From NCBI GenBank assembly GCA_030430075.1, contig JAUIGN010000042.1:1-64000 (forward strand): a stretch of DNA of 64,000 bases. The letters are read 5' to 3'. This DNA is from a bacterium (lineage in GTDB: Bacteria > Planctomycetota > Planctomycetia > Pirellulales > Pirellulaceae). The notes beneath the pieces are model-generated. The model saw nothing but the letters and a program-made list of their open reading frames with translations, made no database searches and had not been told where the DNA came from. The position numbers and the translations under genes were made by a program. Below, one piece after another: positions 51,801 through 60,769 of this stretch (within the stretch, counting starts at the first letter, position 1; each line of letters opens with the position of its first letter).

Positions 51801-54800
51801 GGCGAGCGCCTGACCGCTGATCCCCGTGTAATCCTGGCCCGCGGTGGCCGTCCCATCAACGGTCGAGAGATCGACATCGACCACGAGATCAACAGGATTG
51901 GTCAGGGTGACGACCAGGTTGACCGCGCCGACCGCCTCGTCAACCGTTTGTCCGGTCACCGTGACCACCGCGGCGTCATCGTTAACGATCGTACCCGTCC
52001 CATCGGTCAGCGCGATCTCGAAGCCCCCAGCCTGCAGGTTGCTCAGGTTGACGTCGAACGACTCGTCAGCCTCGACAATCGTCTCCCCGGCAACCTGCAC
52101 TGAGAAGACTTGTTGCTCGCCGTCCGTCCCGGCAAAGTTCAACGTGGTCGAGGTCGCCGTGAAATCGACTCCGGCAGTCGCGCCGTCCAGAATTTCGCCG
52201 GTGGCAATATCGACCGTAAACGGCGCCGGAGCCTCGCCGGCCAACGCAACGACGAAATCGAACGACGTCGTGCCGGCATTGCCCTCGTTCAAGGAGAGGC
52301 TGGTGACCGTCAGACTGGCATCATCATTGATGATCGTTCCCGTGCCGTTGACCAGGTTGATGGTCCGACCGCCCGGCGCGACGTTGCTCAATCCCACCGT
52401 GAATTGCTCGGAGGGCTCGGGCAGCGTATCGCCAATGACCTGGACCGTGAACATCTGCTGCTGGCCGCTGGTCCCGGAAAAATTGAGTGTCTCAGCATTT
52501 GCCGTAAAGTCGACACCGGCGGTAGCTTCGTTGGGCAATTCCACCGTGGCCGCGTCCACGGCGAAGGCCGTATCGACATCGCCGGTCAAGGTCACCATGA
52601 AGGTGAAGGCCGTCTCGCCGGCGTCCCCTTCGACGATGGACACGTTCGTTGCCGTCAGCGTGGCGACATCATCGTTGGTGATGGTCCCAATTCCGTTATT
52701 GAGATCAATGGAGAAACCGCCCGACTGCAAATTGCTGAGGTTGACCGCGAACATCTCGTCGGTCTCAACCAGCGTCTCGCCACTAACCTGGACGGTAAAC
52801 GTCTGTTGTTCGCCATCCAGGCCCGCAAAGTTCAGCGTGGAACTGTTCGAGGTGTAGTCGACGCCGGCGGTGGCCCCGTTGACGACCTCGGCCGTGGCAA
52901 TGTCGACCGTCAAGGCTGCGGGAGTTTCGCCGGCCAGCGTGACGGTGAATTCGAACGACGTATTTCCGACATCGCCCTCATTCATCACCAGGTTGGTAAC
53001 CGTCAAGTTGGCTTCGTCGTTGATAATCGTACCCGTGCCGCTGCCGGTCGTGATCGACCGGCCGTCGGCCTGCAAGTTCCCCAACTCGACCGTGAATAGT
53101 TCATTGGGCTCGGGCAGCGTGTCACCGACCACGTTGACGGTCAACGTCTGCTGCTCGCCCGCGGCTCCGGTAAAGGTCAACGTTTCTGCCGTGGAGAGGT
53201 AATCGACGCCGGCCGTCGCCCCATCGACGAGCTCCAACGTACTGGCATCAACGGTCAGCGACGTATCGACGTCTCCCACCAGGGTCACGACAAAATCGAA
53301 GGCCGTGTTGCCGGCGTCCCCCTCGTTGGCTGCGACATTCTCAACGGTCAGCATCGCCGTATCGTCATTGGTGATCGTGCCGATCCCGTTGGACAAGGCG
53401 ATCTCGAAATCACCCGCCTGCAGGTTGCTGAGATTCACAGCGAACGTCTCGTCGGCTTCAACCAATGTCTCGCCGACAACGGGAACGGAGAATGTCTGCT
53501 GTTCGCCATCCATTCCCGCAAAGTTGAGGGTGGCGGAACTGGCCGTGAAATCGACGCCCGCCGTGGCGCCGTCGGCAATCTCCTCGGTAGCGATGTCGAC
53601 CGTGAATGGCGCGGGGGCCGCCCCGGCCAACGTGACGGTGAAGTCAAACGACGTGGCGCCGGCATCCCCTTCGTTCAACGCCACGTTGGTCACCACCAGG
53701 CCTAAATCGTCGTTGATGATCGAGCCGGTGCCGGTAACGAGATTGACAGGGCGTCCACTAGCCTGCACGTTGTTCAGGTCGACCATGAACGTCTCCGTCG
53801 GTTCCGGATCCGTGTCGCCCACGACCTCGACCGTAAACGTCTGCTGTTCGCCGCTCGTGCCGCTGAAATTCAAGGTCTCCGTCTTCGTCACGTAGTCGAC
53901 GCCGGCAGTGGCTTCGTTGATGATCTCGAGTGTCGCGGCATCGACGGCCAGCGCCGTATCCACGTCGCCCGTCAACGTGACGACAAAGTCAAATGCCGTG
54001 TTGCCGCTGTCGCCCTCGGCCAACGAGACATCCGATACGGCCAACGTGGCCGCGTCATCGTTGCTGATCGTGCCGATGGCGCCGATCAAGTCGACTTCGA
54101 AACCGCCCGATTGCAGGTTGTCGAGATTGACGGCAAACGACTCGTCCGCTTCCACCAGGGTCTCACCCGTCACCGGCACGGAGAAGGTCCGCTGCTCGCC
54201 GTCCGTTCCGGTGAAGCTCAACGTCGTCGAGCTCGACGTGTAGTCGACGCTCGCCGTCGCGCCGCCGCCATTGTCGGCCGTCGCCACATCGATCTGCAGC
54301 GACGCGGGCGCGTCGCCGGCCAGCGTTACCGTAAAGTCAAACGACGTGTTCCCGGCATCTCCTTCATTTAACGTGACGTCGGTCACCGTGAGGCTGGCAT
54401 CGTCATTGACAATCGTCCCGGTCCCGTCGACAACGGTCAGGTTGCGACCGCCGGACTGCACGTTGTTCAAGTCGATCGTAAATGTCTCGGTGGCCTCCGG
54501 ATCGAGGTCGCCGACAACCTGCACGTTGAACATCTGTTGCTCGCCGTTGACCCCGGCAAACGTCAGCGTCTCGTTCTTGGCCAGAAAGTCGACACCGGAG
54601 GTCGCGCTATTGGGAACCTCCAGCGTGGCAGCGTCCACCGTAAACGCCGTGTCCACGCTCCCGGCGAGCGTGGCGACGAAACGGTACGTAATGTCGACCG
54701 TATCGCCTTCGTTGGCCGACACATTGGAAACCGTGATCGTGGCGGAATCGTCGTCCAGAATCGTGCCGATCGCTTCGTCGTCGCCGATGATCAGACCACC

Positions 54801-55202
54801 CGTGGGATTCGACAGATCGACGAAAAACGTCTCGTCCAACTCGACCAGCGTATCGCCCACAATCGGAACGCTGATCGTGTCCGTCAAGTCCGCGCCGTTG
54901 TTGAACGTCAGCACGCCGGCAACGTCGAGAAAGTCGACGCCCAGCGTCGCCGTCGAACCATCCTGGTCGGATACCGAGAAATTGACCGTCTCCGCGCCGT
55001 CGTTGGCGTCACGGCGGACCGTGAAAACGAGCAACGACGTTCCGCTGTCCCCTTCGACGATGGACGGGTCCGCATCAAACGTCACGGTCGAGAGTACGCG
55101 TCGGCCTTCGAGCTGTTCCATCCGCAGCCGCCGCGAGCGGGTCGGATGCCGGCGTTTGCCGCGATTCTTTAACGACTGACGAAGACGACGAGGGAATGAC
55201 AT
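48873..55202 (-). CDS. Giant Calx-beta repeat surface protein with LEGRRVL export motif
   Basis: 2,109 residues from the ATG at 55202 (upstream frame is open but lacks content). A very basic N-terminus (MSFPRRLRQSLKNRGKRRHP) is followed by RMEQLEGRRVLS, the LEPR-XLL-type motif seen in giant planctomycete exported proteins. Fourteen Calx-beta domains follow, each ~115 residues, ending IINDD or ITNDD; domains 2-9 alternate between two subtypes. Then an SdrD-B/Cna-B-like domain (FSYVDANGNGERDQGE, ~1655-1770), and a long low-complexity tail rich in Glu, Thr, Pro and Ser (EPETEPETETETETEVEPET). Calx-beta domains bind Ca2+ and serve in adhesion. No dockerin, sortase or membrane anchor is evident; the tail may span the wall or matrix. 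Head-to-head with the DUF1553 gene. Confidence 0.93.
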   Translation of the reverse strand: MSFPRRLRQSLKNRGKRRHPTRSRRLRMEQLEGRRVLSTVTFDADPSIVEGDSGTSLLVFTVRRDANDGAETVNFSVSDQDGSTATLGVDFLDVAGVLTFNNGADLTDTISVPIVGDTLVELDETFFVDLSNPTGGLIIGDDEAIGTILDDDSATITVSNVSANEGDTVDITYRFVATLAGSVDTAFTVDAATLEVPNSATSGVDFLAKNETLTFAGVNGEQQMFNVQVVGDLDPEATETFTIDLNNVQSGGRNLTVVDGTGTIVNDDASLTVTDVTLNEGDAGNTSFDFTVTLAGDAPASLQIDVATADNGGGATASVDYTSSSTTLSFTGTDGEQRTFSVPVTGETLVEADESFAVNLDNLQSGGFEVDLIGAIGTISNDDAATLAVSDVSLAEGDSGNTAFDFVVTLTGDVDTALAVDAATLEIINEATAGVDYVTKTETLNFSGTSGEQQTFTVEVVGDTDPEPTETFMVDLNNVQASGRPVNLVTGTGSIINDDLGLVVTNVALNEGDAGATSFDFTVTLAGAAPAPFTVDIATEEIADGATAGVDFTASSATLNFAGMDGEQQTFSVPVVGETLVEADETFAVNLSNLQAGDFEIALSNGIGTITNDDTAMLTVENVAANEGDAGNTAFDFVVTLVGDVDTSLTVDASTLELVDGATAGVDYLSTAETLTFTGAAGEQQTLTVNVVGDTLPEPNELFTVELGNLQADGRSITTGSGTGTIINDEANLTVTNLVMNEGDVGNTSFEFTVTLAGETPAALTVDIATAEVVNGATAGVDYTSNSSTLNFAGLDGEQQTFTVQVSGETLVETDEMFAVNLSNLQSGGFSIDLNNGIGTITNDDVATLTATNVSIVEGDAGETAFTFMVTLTGDVDTAFAVDAATVELPNEATAGVDFTANAETLNFSGTSGQQQMFTVQVIGDTLPEPSEQFTVGLSNVAPGGRTINLVNGTGTIINDDASLTVTSLSLNEGNAGTTSFDFVVALAGEAPAPFTVDIATGEILDGATAGVDFTATSTTLNFAGTDGEQQVFSVQVAGETIVEADESFDVNLSNLQAGGFEIALTDGTGTIVNDDAAVVTVTGQTVDEAVGAVNLVVTLTNPVDLVVDVDLSTVDGTATAGQDYTGISGQALAFQPGETSKTVSVVVVDDTVVERDETFVGELSNLTAPDRAVTLDPGNTPATILNDDTATLSVSRVALEEGDVGNTPFEFVVTLAGDVDTAFTVDVMTEEVAGGATAGTDFTANNGVLNFSGTNGQEQTFTVQVSGEDVVESDELFAVVLGNLQADGRVVELSNGQGTIENDDAATLTIAAAQATVVEGDTGTTPVQYTVTASHAVQGGFTVALSAAGAAADDFNLSTDTLVFVGDAALEAQTFNLNVVGDTLVELDETVTITLGEVSGTAMGVDPATITTGAMDSTTIVNDDLATVSIDSVTVAEGDGPGSTALQFTVSLDLLASHDISVLANTVAMEAAGGGVDFSDLVDAPVTIPAGSGSTTLVVNVTGENLVELDETFQVQLSQARFNGVSDPTRAVASDMPGTGTITNDDAAQLAIADASQVEGDSGQTLIQFVVSSSNPVDVDVTFQATTSDGTATAGADYLALEAVPVTLAATDTSGNVTVQIVGETLFEAAETFNVMLAGLAASGRDVSLVDPLAVGTIVNDDTRIAGFSYVDANGNGERDQGELGIPGVLITVTRTDVVGVTPTRVMLTDLDGSFTFANQPAGTYTVTERQPLAMVDGDESIGTGASNPGNTAVNDTFQEIGLAAGEDAQNYNFGELRTVTPVSIRWYLASSASLPLLMRERIASVEEQEGNTELADRIRAGESVETELPPAAPAAAEGEILAQTSSSESASQETADEPAELSANPPATSQPVTPQVEAEPETEPETETETETEVEPETDPEIELPLEQELEPESAPASAPETATAANDDSVTDSESSSAETSETVAAAETEPSQVSDPQTTSAVELEAAPVDVSSPPATDTPVRAPLASSPVILEPADWLCGPVRPAGLVGGTAATIAADVVTTSADGEESEAVGSSTEPGRGLNAWMVGPRRPTRTSEQTPVNLASGSVEEESTPATPPVAADSVVDQALAEVDQWRDFVGPLPPR
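51980..54746 (-). repeat. Eight Calx-beta repeats arranged as four 690-bp A/B pairs
   Basis: Domains 2 to 9 are each 345 bp. Even ones read GDVDTAF-x-VDAATLE and GDTLPEP; odd ones read GEAPAPFTVDIAT and GETLVEADE. The alternation means the unit of duplication was a pair (690 bp). Matching type-A landmarks lie at about 52107, 52802, 53492 and 54186. Confidence 0.85.
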
Positions 55203-55477
55203 AAGTAGATTTCTCGTACCGGGCAATGGAGCAGGACGCAGGGCGGGATTGGGTACACCACCCGAGAAAGCCGGCGGGCAATCTCGCACGAAATCCCACG
55301 GGCGCTATTGGGCGAAGGCAGGCTTCTCCAGCATGTTCCGAATGCGGCCTGCGGTCAAGCGAATGGCCCCCCAGGCCGTGCTGGGCCCAGGGTTGCCGTT
55401 TCAGGCCGCTCGCCTTGAGCCCCGGTGGCCGCCGAGATACGCTACTGGATGAAACGTTGCCCACCTCGGAGGAATCG

Positions 55478-58400
55478 ATGAATCTGTCCCGCGTTGCCAC
55501 ACTCGCCGTTCTCACCTCGTGCGTTTCGCTTGCCGGCGCTGACGATTCGATCAGCTTCAACCGTGACGTCCGCCCGATCCTGTCGGACAAGTGCTTCGCT
55601 TGCCATGGACCGGACGAAAACGAACGTCAGGGTGACTTGCGGCTGGATGTGGAGACGGATGCCAAGTCGGATCGCGACGGCTACGCCGTGATTCGCCCCG
55701 GCAAGCCGGGCGAAAGTGAGCTCTTGCGGCGGCTCACGACGGATGATCCGGACGAGCGGATGCCGCCCGGTGCGGACAACGAGCCGCTCAGTGCTGCAGA
55801 AATCGCCACCCTCTCGGATTGGATTGCTCGCGGTGCCGACTGGGAGCAGCATTGGTCGCTCCTCCCACCACGCCGCCACCAACCGCCGCAGGTTGCCTCC
55901 GACGTCCCGCTCACGGTGATCGACCGTTTCGTCCGTGGGCGGTTGGCGGCCCGCCAACTTCAGCCGGCACCGCGGGCCGATCGCCGCACCCTGCTGCGAC
56001 GACTCTCATTCGACTTGACCGGGCTTCCGCCCACCAGGGAAGAGATGGCCCAGTTCTTGGCGGACCGATCACCGCTGGCGTATGAGCGGGCCGTGGATCG
56101 CCTGCTGGCTTCCCAGCATTTCGGTGAACGGATGGCGATCTACTGGCTGGACGTCGTCCGCTACGCCGACACCGGAGGCTACCATAGCGACAACCATCGC
56201 GACGTCTCGCCTTATCGAGACTACGTGATTCAGGCCTTCAACGAGAATCTGCCGTTCGATCAGTTCACGATGGAGCAGATCGCCGGCGACCTGATCCCCG
56301 GTGCGACCAACCGGCAGAAGATCGCGTCGGGATACAACCGGCTGCTCCAGACAACGCAGGAGGGGGGCGCGCAACCGAAGGAATACACGGCCAAGTACCA
56401 GGCGGACCGGGTTCGCAACACGGCGACCGCATGGCTGGGAATGACGATGGGCTGCTGCGAATGCCACGATCACAAGTTTGATCCTCTCAGCATGCGCGAC
56501 TTCTATAGCTTTGCGGCCTTCTTTGCCGATGTGCAGGAGACGCCCGTCGGCGGCCAGAAGCAGGTCGCCCTGCCGACGGCCGAACAGGAAACACAAATCG
56601 CCCAACTTGAGCAACAACTGGCCCCGCTACGCAAGACGCTCGCGCAGACCACCCCGGAACTGTTGGACGGACTTCAGAAGTGGATCACCGCAACGACGGC
56701 AGCGCTCGAATCGGGAACGGACGATTGGCAGCCGCTCAAGCCGACCGAAGTCAACTCGTCAGGCGGCGCAACGCTCACAGTCCAGGACGACCTGAGCGTA
56801 CTGAGCAGCGGTACCAACCCGGCGAAGGACATCTACACCGTCCGGATCACGCCCCCGCAAGCACGCATCACGGGAATTCGCCTGGAGGCGCTGACCGACG
56901 ACAGCCTGGTAAAGAAGAGCCTGGCCCGCGGAAATGGCAACTACGTGCTGACGGAATTCACCGCCACCCTGCATGTACCCGACATGCCGCCGCAGCCGGT
57001 TTCCTTCAAGACGGCCGTCGCCGATTTTTCTCAGCAAGGCTATCCCGTGGCTCAGGCGATCGACGGCAAGGCAAACACCGGCTGGGCGGGCGACGGCCAC
57101 AACCAGGCTCAGGATCGCACGGCCGTCTTCGTGTTATCCGAGCCGTTGACCCTACCTGCCGGGGCCACGCTCGAGGTGCAGCTCAAGCACGAATCACAAT
57201 TTGCGCAACACAATATCGGCCGTTTCCGGCTGGCGACGACCGCCGCGGCAACGCCGAGCCTCAGCGGGGAAGCCGGTTTGCCACCCGAAGTCTTGGCCGC
57301 CATGCGGGTCGCCGAAGAATCCCGCAGTCAGGATCAGCAGGCGACGTTGCTGGACCACTATCGGACGCTGGCTCCAGAATTGAAAGAGATTCGTCAGCAG
57401 ATCGCGGCCCGGGAAGCGGACCTGCAGAAAGTTCAGGCAGCGTTTCCCAAGACCCTGATCACGGTTTCCGTTGCGCCGCGGACGGTACGGATGCTGCCCC
57501 GCGGCAACTGGCTTGACGACTCTGGCGACATCGTTTCGCCCGCCACTCCGGCGGCATTGCCGCCGCTCGAGATCCATGATCGCGGGCGAGCCAGGTATCA
57601 GTTGGCCGAGTGGCTTGTTGCGCGCGACAACCCGCTGACCGCCCGGGTCTTCGTCAATCGCCTCTGGAAACTGCTGTTCGGGCAAGGCATCGTCACGTCG
57701 CTGGACGATTTTGGAACCCAGGGCGAATGGCCCAGTCACCCCCAACTGCTTGACACGCTGGCGGTCGACTTCATCGAGGGTGGCTGGGATGTCAAGCAGA
57801 CGATCAAGCGAATCGTCATGTCGCAGACGTACCAGCAGTCGTCGCGAACGACGCCTGAGCTGCGTGAATTGGATCCCAACAATCGCTGGCTGGCTCGGCA
57901 AGGAAGATTTCGCCTGGATGCAGAGATGGTTCGCGACAACGCGTTGGCGATCAGCGGTCTCCTGGTCACCGAAATTGGCGGGGCGAGCGTCAAGCCGTAT
58001 CAACCGGCCGGCTATTGGCAGCACCTGAATTTCCCGAAACGAAAATGGCAGGCAGACACGGGACAGAACGCCTACCGCCGCGGCCTCTACACGTACTGGC
58101 AACGGACGTTCCTGCATCCCAGCTTGATGGCCTTTGACGCGCCGAGTCGCGAAGAATGCACGGTCGAACGACCGCGGTCGAATACGCCGCTCCAGGCATT
58201 GGTCTTGCTGAACGATCCAACGTATGTCGAAGCGGCGCGCGCATTCGCCGCCAACGTCCTCCGGCAAGAACTGCCCAGCGACGATGCGCGGCTCGTCTTC
58301 GCCTACCAACAGGCACTCAACCGCGACCCGCTGCCTGACGAGAAAGCGGCACTGCTCGCGCTCCACAAGAACCACCTGACCGAGTACCGGTCCGATGTGG

Positions 58401-58531
58401 AGAGCGCCGAGGCGTTGACAACCGTGGGATTGGCAACCTCTCCCGTCGAACTCGACCCGGCCGAACTCGCCGCCTGGACCTCCGTAACCCGCGTCATTCT
58501 GAACCTGCACGAGACGATCACGCGCTATTAG
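55478..58531 (+). CDS. PSCyt1-DUF1549-DUF1553 (PSD1) secreted protein
   Basis: 1,017 residues from the ATG at 55478, with GGAGG 6 bases upstream and a signal peptide (SRVATLAVLTSCVSLAGA). The N-terminal haem site C39-FA-C42-H43 lies in the PSCyt1 domain (SFNRDVRPILSDKCFACHGP, DERMPPG). DUF1549 (~150-355) has FDLTGLPPTREE, HFGERMAIYWLDVVRYADT in parts and CCECHDHKFDP. A central discoidin/F5-8-like beta region (~420-570) carries QPVSFKTAVADFSQQGYPVA and KANTGWAGDG. DUF1553 (~690-960) has RVFVNRLWKLLFGQGIV and RSNTPLQALVLLNDPTYVE. Family proteins are exported, of unproven activity, and linked to polysaccharide degradation. Most have a DUF1501 gene directly behind; here none follows. Confidence 0.94.
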   Translation: MNLSRVATLAVLTSCVSLAGADDSISFNRDVRPILSDKCFACHGPDENERQGDLRLDVETDAKSDRDGYAVIRPGKPGESELLRRLTTDDPDERMPPGADNEPLSAAEIATLSDWIARGADWEQHWSLLPPRRHQPPQVASDVPLTVIDRFVRGRLAARQLQPAPRADRRTLLRRLSFDLTGLPPTREEMAQFLADRSPLAYERAVDRLLASQHFGERMAIYWLDVVRYADTGGYHSDNHRDVSPYRDYVIQAFNENLPFDQFTMEQIAGDLIPGATNRQKIASGYNRLLQTTQEGGAQPKEYTAKYQADRVRNTATAWLGMTMGCCECHDHKFDPLSMRDFYSFAAFFADVQETPVGGQKQVALPTAEQETQIAQLEQQLAPLRKTLAQTTPELLDGLQKWITATTAALESGTDDWQPLKPTEVNSSGGATLTVQDDLSVLSSGTNPAKDIYTVRITPPQARITGIRLEALTDDSLVKKSLARGNGNYVLTEFTATLHVPDMPPQPVSFKTAVADFSQQGYPVAQAIDGKANTGWAGDGHNQAQDRTAVFVLSEPLTLPAGATLEVQLKHESQFAQHNIGRFRLATTAAATPSLSGEAGLPPEVLAAMRVAEESRSQDQQATLLDHYRTLAPELKEIRQQIAAREADLQKVQAAFPKTLITVSVAPRTVRMLPRGNWLDDSGDIVSPATPAALPPLEIHDRGRARYQLAEWLVARDNPLTARVFVNRLWKLLFGQGIVTSLDDFGTQGEWPSHPQLLDTLAVDFIEGGWDVKQTIKRIVMSQTYQQSSRTTPELRELDPNNRWLARQGRFRLDAEMVRDNALAISGLLVTEIGGASVKPYQPAGYWQHLNFPKRKWQADTGQNAYRRGLYTYWQRTFLHPSLMAFDAPSREECTVERPRSNTPLQALVLLNDPTYVEAARAFAANVLRQELPSDDARLVFAYQQALNRDPLPDEKAALLALHKNHLTEYRSDVESAEALTTVGLATSPVELDPAELAAWTSVTRVILNLHETITRY

Positions 58532-58613
58532 TGAACGCGTCATCGACGACAACCGGACCGCTGTCGCCGCCGGGACGAGCGAATCGCAGCGGTGCGGTCG
58601 TTCTTACGTCATT

Positions 58614-58646
58614 CCGTAGTTCCGCAGGTCGCGCTGTGCGTGACGG
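58614..58646. repeat. Dispersed hairpin element, copy 4, with compensatory changes
   Basis: TTCCGTAGTTCCGCAG then GTCGCGC-TGT-GCGTGAC (58628-58644). The stem has C/G pairs where other copies have A/T pairs, so the structure is kept while the sequence changes (one G-T pair). Confidence 0.7.
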
Positions 58647-58664
58647 AAGGCGGCCTGGCAAACG

Positions 58665-58810
58665 ATTCCGTGCAAGTCGCTGTTTCACCGTCATTCGTAG
58701 TGAACCTACCAAGAACGCCGCGTCGATCAGCCGGAACCCGTTCGCGTTGGGTTTGTGCAGCTTCCGACTGAACCGGGGCTAACGCCAAACGGCTAATGAA
58801 TGATCCGGAT
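58665..58810. repeat. Dispersed ~140-bp intergenic element, copy B
   Basis: Collinear with 45345-45490. Its right end (AACCGGGGCTAACGCC, AACGGCTAATGAATGATCC) also matches the inverted copy at 23748-23785. Confidence 0.88.
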
Positions 58811-58911
58811 GGGCGTCCGGTTCATTCTGCGATCAGCCGAACCTTGGCGAACGCCCGGCGGCTGATTAATGATTGGGCAACAACCCTGCCGCCCGCCGTG
58901 TCATGCTCGAT

Positions 58912-60747
58912 CTACTTTTTCTCGAAGGCCCAGACAAAGTCGAACTGATCTGGCGCAATCAACGCCGTGACGGCGCGGGAAAGCAGCAGTTGCGACGGAC
59001 CGTCCTCTGGATGCTCGGCCACCAGGTTTCCCAGGCAACGGGTGGCCATCAGAAATTCGCTCCGCTCCAGGCAGTTCAGCGCCTCTTCGTAGCGATCCCG
59101 CAGCTGGCACCAGCGCGAGTCGGGTTGGCTGACCAGTTCGTAGAGGTCGACGGGTGTCTCGATATTCACGACGCGAACGCGGGCCAGGTGCCGCCGTTCG
59201 ATCTCGTTGCCCAGCAAGGCCGCCGTGTCGTCGGTAATCAAGATGCTTGACTTGAGGTATTTGGTGACCCCCTGGACCCGACTGGCCAGATTGACCGTGT
59301 TCCCCAGCGGTCCGTACTTGAACTTTCGCTTCGAGCCGGTGTTGCCCACGCTGGCCAGACCGGAATTGATTCCGATTCCAACCTGAATGTCTTCGCCCAA
59401 TTCGGCGGCCCAGGCCTGGTTGAGCTGATCAAGTTTCCCCAGCATGGCAATCGCCGCCAGGCTGGCCCGTGTCGCGTGGTCCGGTTGTTCTACGGGCGCG
59501 CCCCACATCGCGATCAACTCGTCGCCGATGTAATCCACCAGCACACCATCATACTGCTGCACGCATTCGGACAGCTCTTCCATGACATCGCTGATCCAAG
59601 CGAACGTTCGGACCGGACCGAGTTTTTCGCTGATGCGGCTGAATCCACGGACATCACAGAACAAGGCGGAGATTTCCGCATCCTTGCATTCCAGCAGGTC
59701 CGGTTCAATTTCGAGCTGCCGGGCCAACTCCGGGGTGAAGAACTGCTCGAACCGTACACGCTCGGCTAACGCCGCCTGCTCCTGGTCCATCCGTGCCAGG
59801 CCGGCCGCCACACCCGAAGCCAGCAATTCGACCAGCATCGCTTCCAACTCGGTGATATCGACCGGGTTGCCCTCGGCCGGTGGCTGCCGCCGGTCACCGT
59901 AGATTGCACCGATCACATCTTCTTTGGGGCTGAGGATCGGCGCGGCGACCAGGGCTTGCACACCCATCAAGCTGGCCGCGTTCTCCTGCTTGGGCGCATC
60001 ACGAAACGTCCTCTTCTGGCGACGGGACGCTTCCAGAATCGTCATGCTCGGCTGCCAATGGGGGGCCACCCGGCCGGCGGCCGCGCAGACCGCCTCATGC
60101 GTCCATTGCGATCCGTTCCAGAGCAACACGGCGGCCGTGTCCAAGCCGACCAGGTTGACAACCGCGCGGGCTGCCCGTTCGAGAAAATCGGGCGAACTGG
60201 CGGCGCTCTGCACAACCGACATGGCCGCCTCGAGCCACTCCACCAGGTTTTCCTGGTCGCCGCTCTCCGTCGCCGATCGGAGCACGGCCAGCGACCGAAC
60301 GTGCGTCGAAAGCGGATTGCTGCGGCCGGGTGCCATCGTGGCGTTGGCGAGACTTTGCATCGAATCGGCTTCAACGTCCGCTTCCGTTTCGACAAGAAAC
60401 GTCAACTCGCCGACCATCAAGGCGAACGGCGGGGAAAGCGTTCGTTGGGCCATCGGTTCGATGGTCCCGCCCTGGTCCAACGTCGCGGCGACCGCCTTGC
60501 TCAGATTCGAGACGATGAACCGTCCATCCGCGGCGGGCTCGATCTTGACCTGTCGCCGCGAGAACGACCTGTCATCCTTCCTGGCAACGATCACCCGAAC
60601 TCCCTGCTCGCCGGCGTAGCGGCAAAAGGGCTCGGGTTCTCCCTGTTGTTGACGGCCGATTTCCACGGCCTCGGTCAGCTCGGCCGAAAAGACAACCTGT
60701 TGATTCGAGCTGACCTGAAGCGTCGCTGGCATACTCGTGACCGGCAT
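58912..60747 (-). CDS. FHA / GAF / class III adenylate-guanylate cyclase
   Basis: 611 residues from the ATG at 60747; Met codons at 60783 and 60732 are alternatives, but the first would overlap gdhA. Residues ~5-125 read as an FHA-like beta sandwich (VEIGRQQQGEPEPF, RRQVKIEPAADGRFIVSNLS in parts). A GAF sensor domain covers ~165-325 (GLDTAAVLLWNG, VQALVAAPILSPKEDVIGAIYGD in parts). The cyclase domain covers ~355-545, with metal site Asp in LFCDVRGFSRI, the D-containing YIGDELIAMWGAP, and the transition-state Asn/Arg in NTVNLASRVQG. It makes cAMP or cGMP in the cytoplasm; the lysine/aspartate choice was not resolved. It lies 22 bases behind gdhA on the same strand and is probably cotranscribed. 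Confidence 0.88.
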   Translation of the reverse strand: MPVTSMPATLQVSSNQQVVFSAELTEAVEIGRQQQGEPEPFCRYAGEQGVRVIVARKDDRSFSRRQVKIEPAADGRFIVSNLSKAVAATLDQGGTIEPMAQRTLSPPFALMVGELTFLVETEADVEADSMQSLANATMAPGRSNPLSTHVRSLAVLRSATESGDQENLVEWLEAAMSVVQSAASSPDFLERAARAVVNLVGLDTAAVLLWNGSQWTHEAVCAAAGRVAPHWQPSMTILEASRRQKRTFRDAPKQENAASLMGVQALVAAPILSPKEDVIGAIYGDRRQPPAEGNPVDITELEAMLVELLASGVAAGLARMDQEQAALAERVRFEQFFTPELARQLEIEPDLLECKDAEISALFCDVRGFSRISEKLGPVRTFAWISDVMEELSECVQQYDGVLVDYIGDELIAMWGAPVEQPDHATRASLAAIAMLGKLDQLNQAWAAELGEDIQVGIGINSGLASVGNTGSKRKFKYGPLGNTVNLASRVQGVTKYLKSSILITDDTAALLGNEIERRHLARVRVVNIETPVDLYELVSQPDSRWCQLRDRYEEALNCLERSEFLMATRCLGNLVAEHPEDGPSQLLLSRAVTALIAPDQFDFVWAFEKK

Positions 60748-60769
60748 ATTCGTAACCTGACAATTCCCG

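Larger units (their letters stand above)
58532..58911. other. Intergenic region between convergent genes, built of dispersed repeats
   Basis: 380 bases with a hairpin element (58614-58646), the 140-bp element copy B (58665-58810), and a further related stretch (CGATCAGCCGAACCTTGG to GGCGGCTGATTAATGATT, 58829-58877). No gene supported. Confidence 0.75.

Noticed and set aside
50553..52103. Plus-strand open frame of 516 codons inside the giant Calx-beta gene
   Set aside because: Runs through the repeats in the reverse direction; only the minus strand gives Calx-beta domains.
57194..58552. Minus-strand open frame of 452 codons opposite the DUF1553 domain
   Set aside because: Antisense to clear DUF1553 motifs such as RSNTPLQALVLLNDP; no domain of its own.
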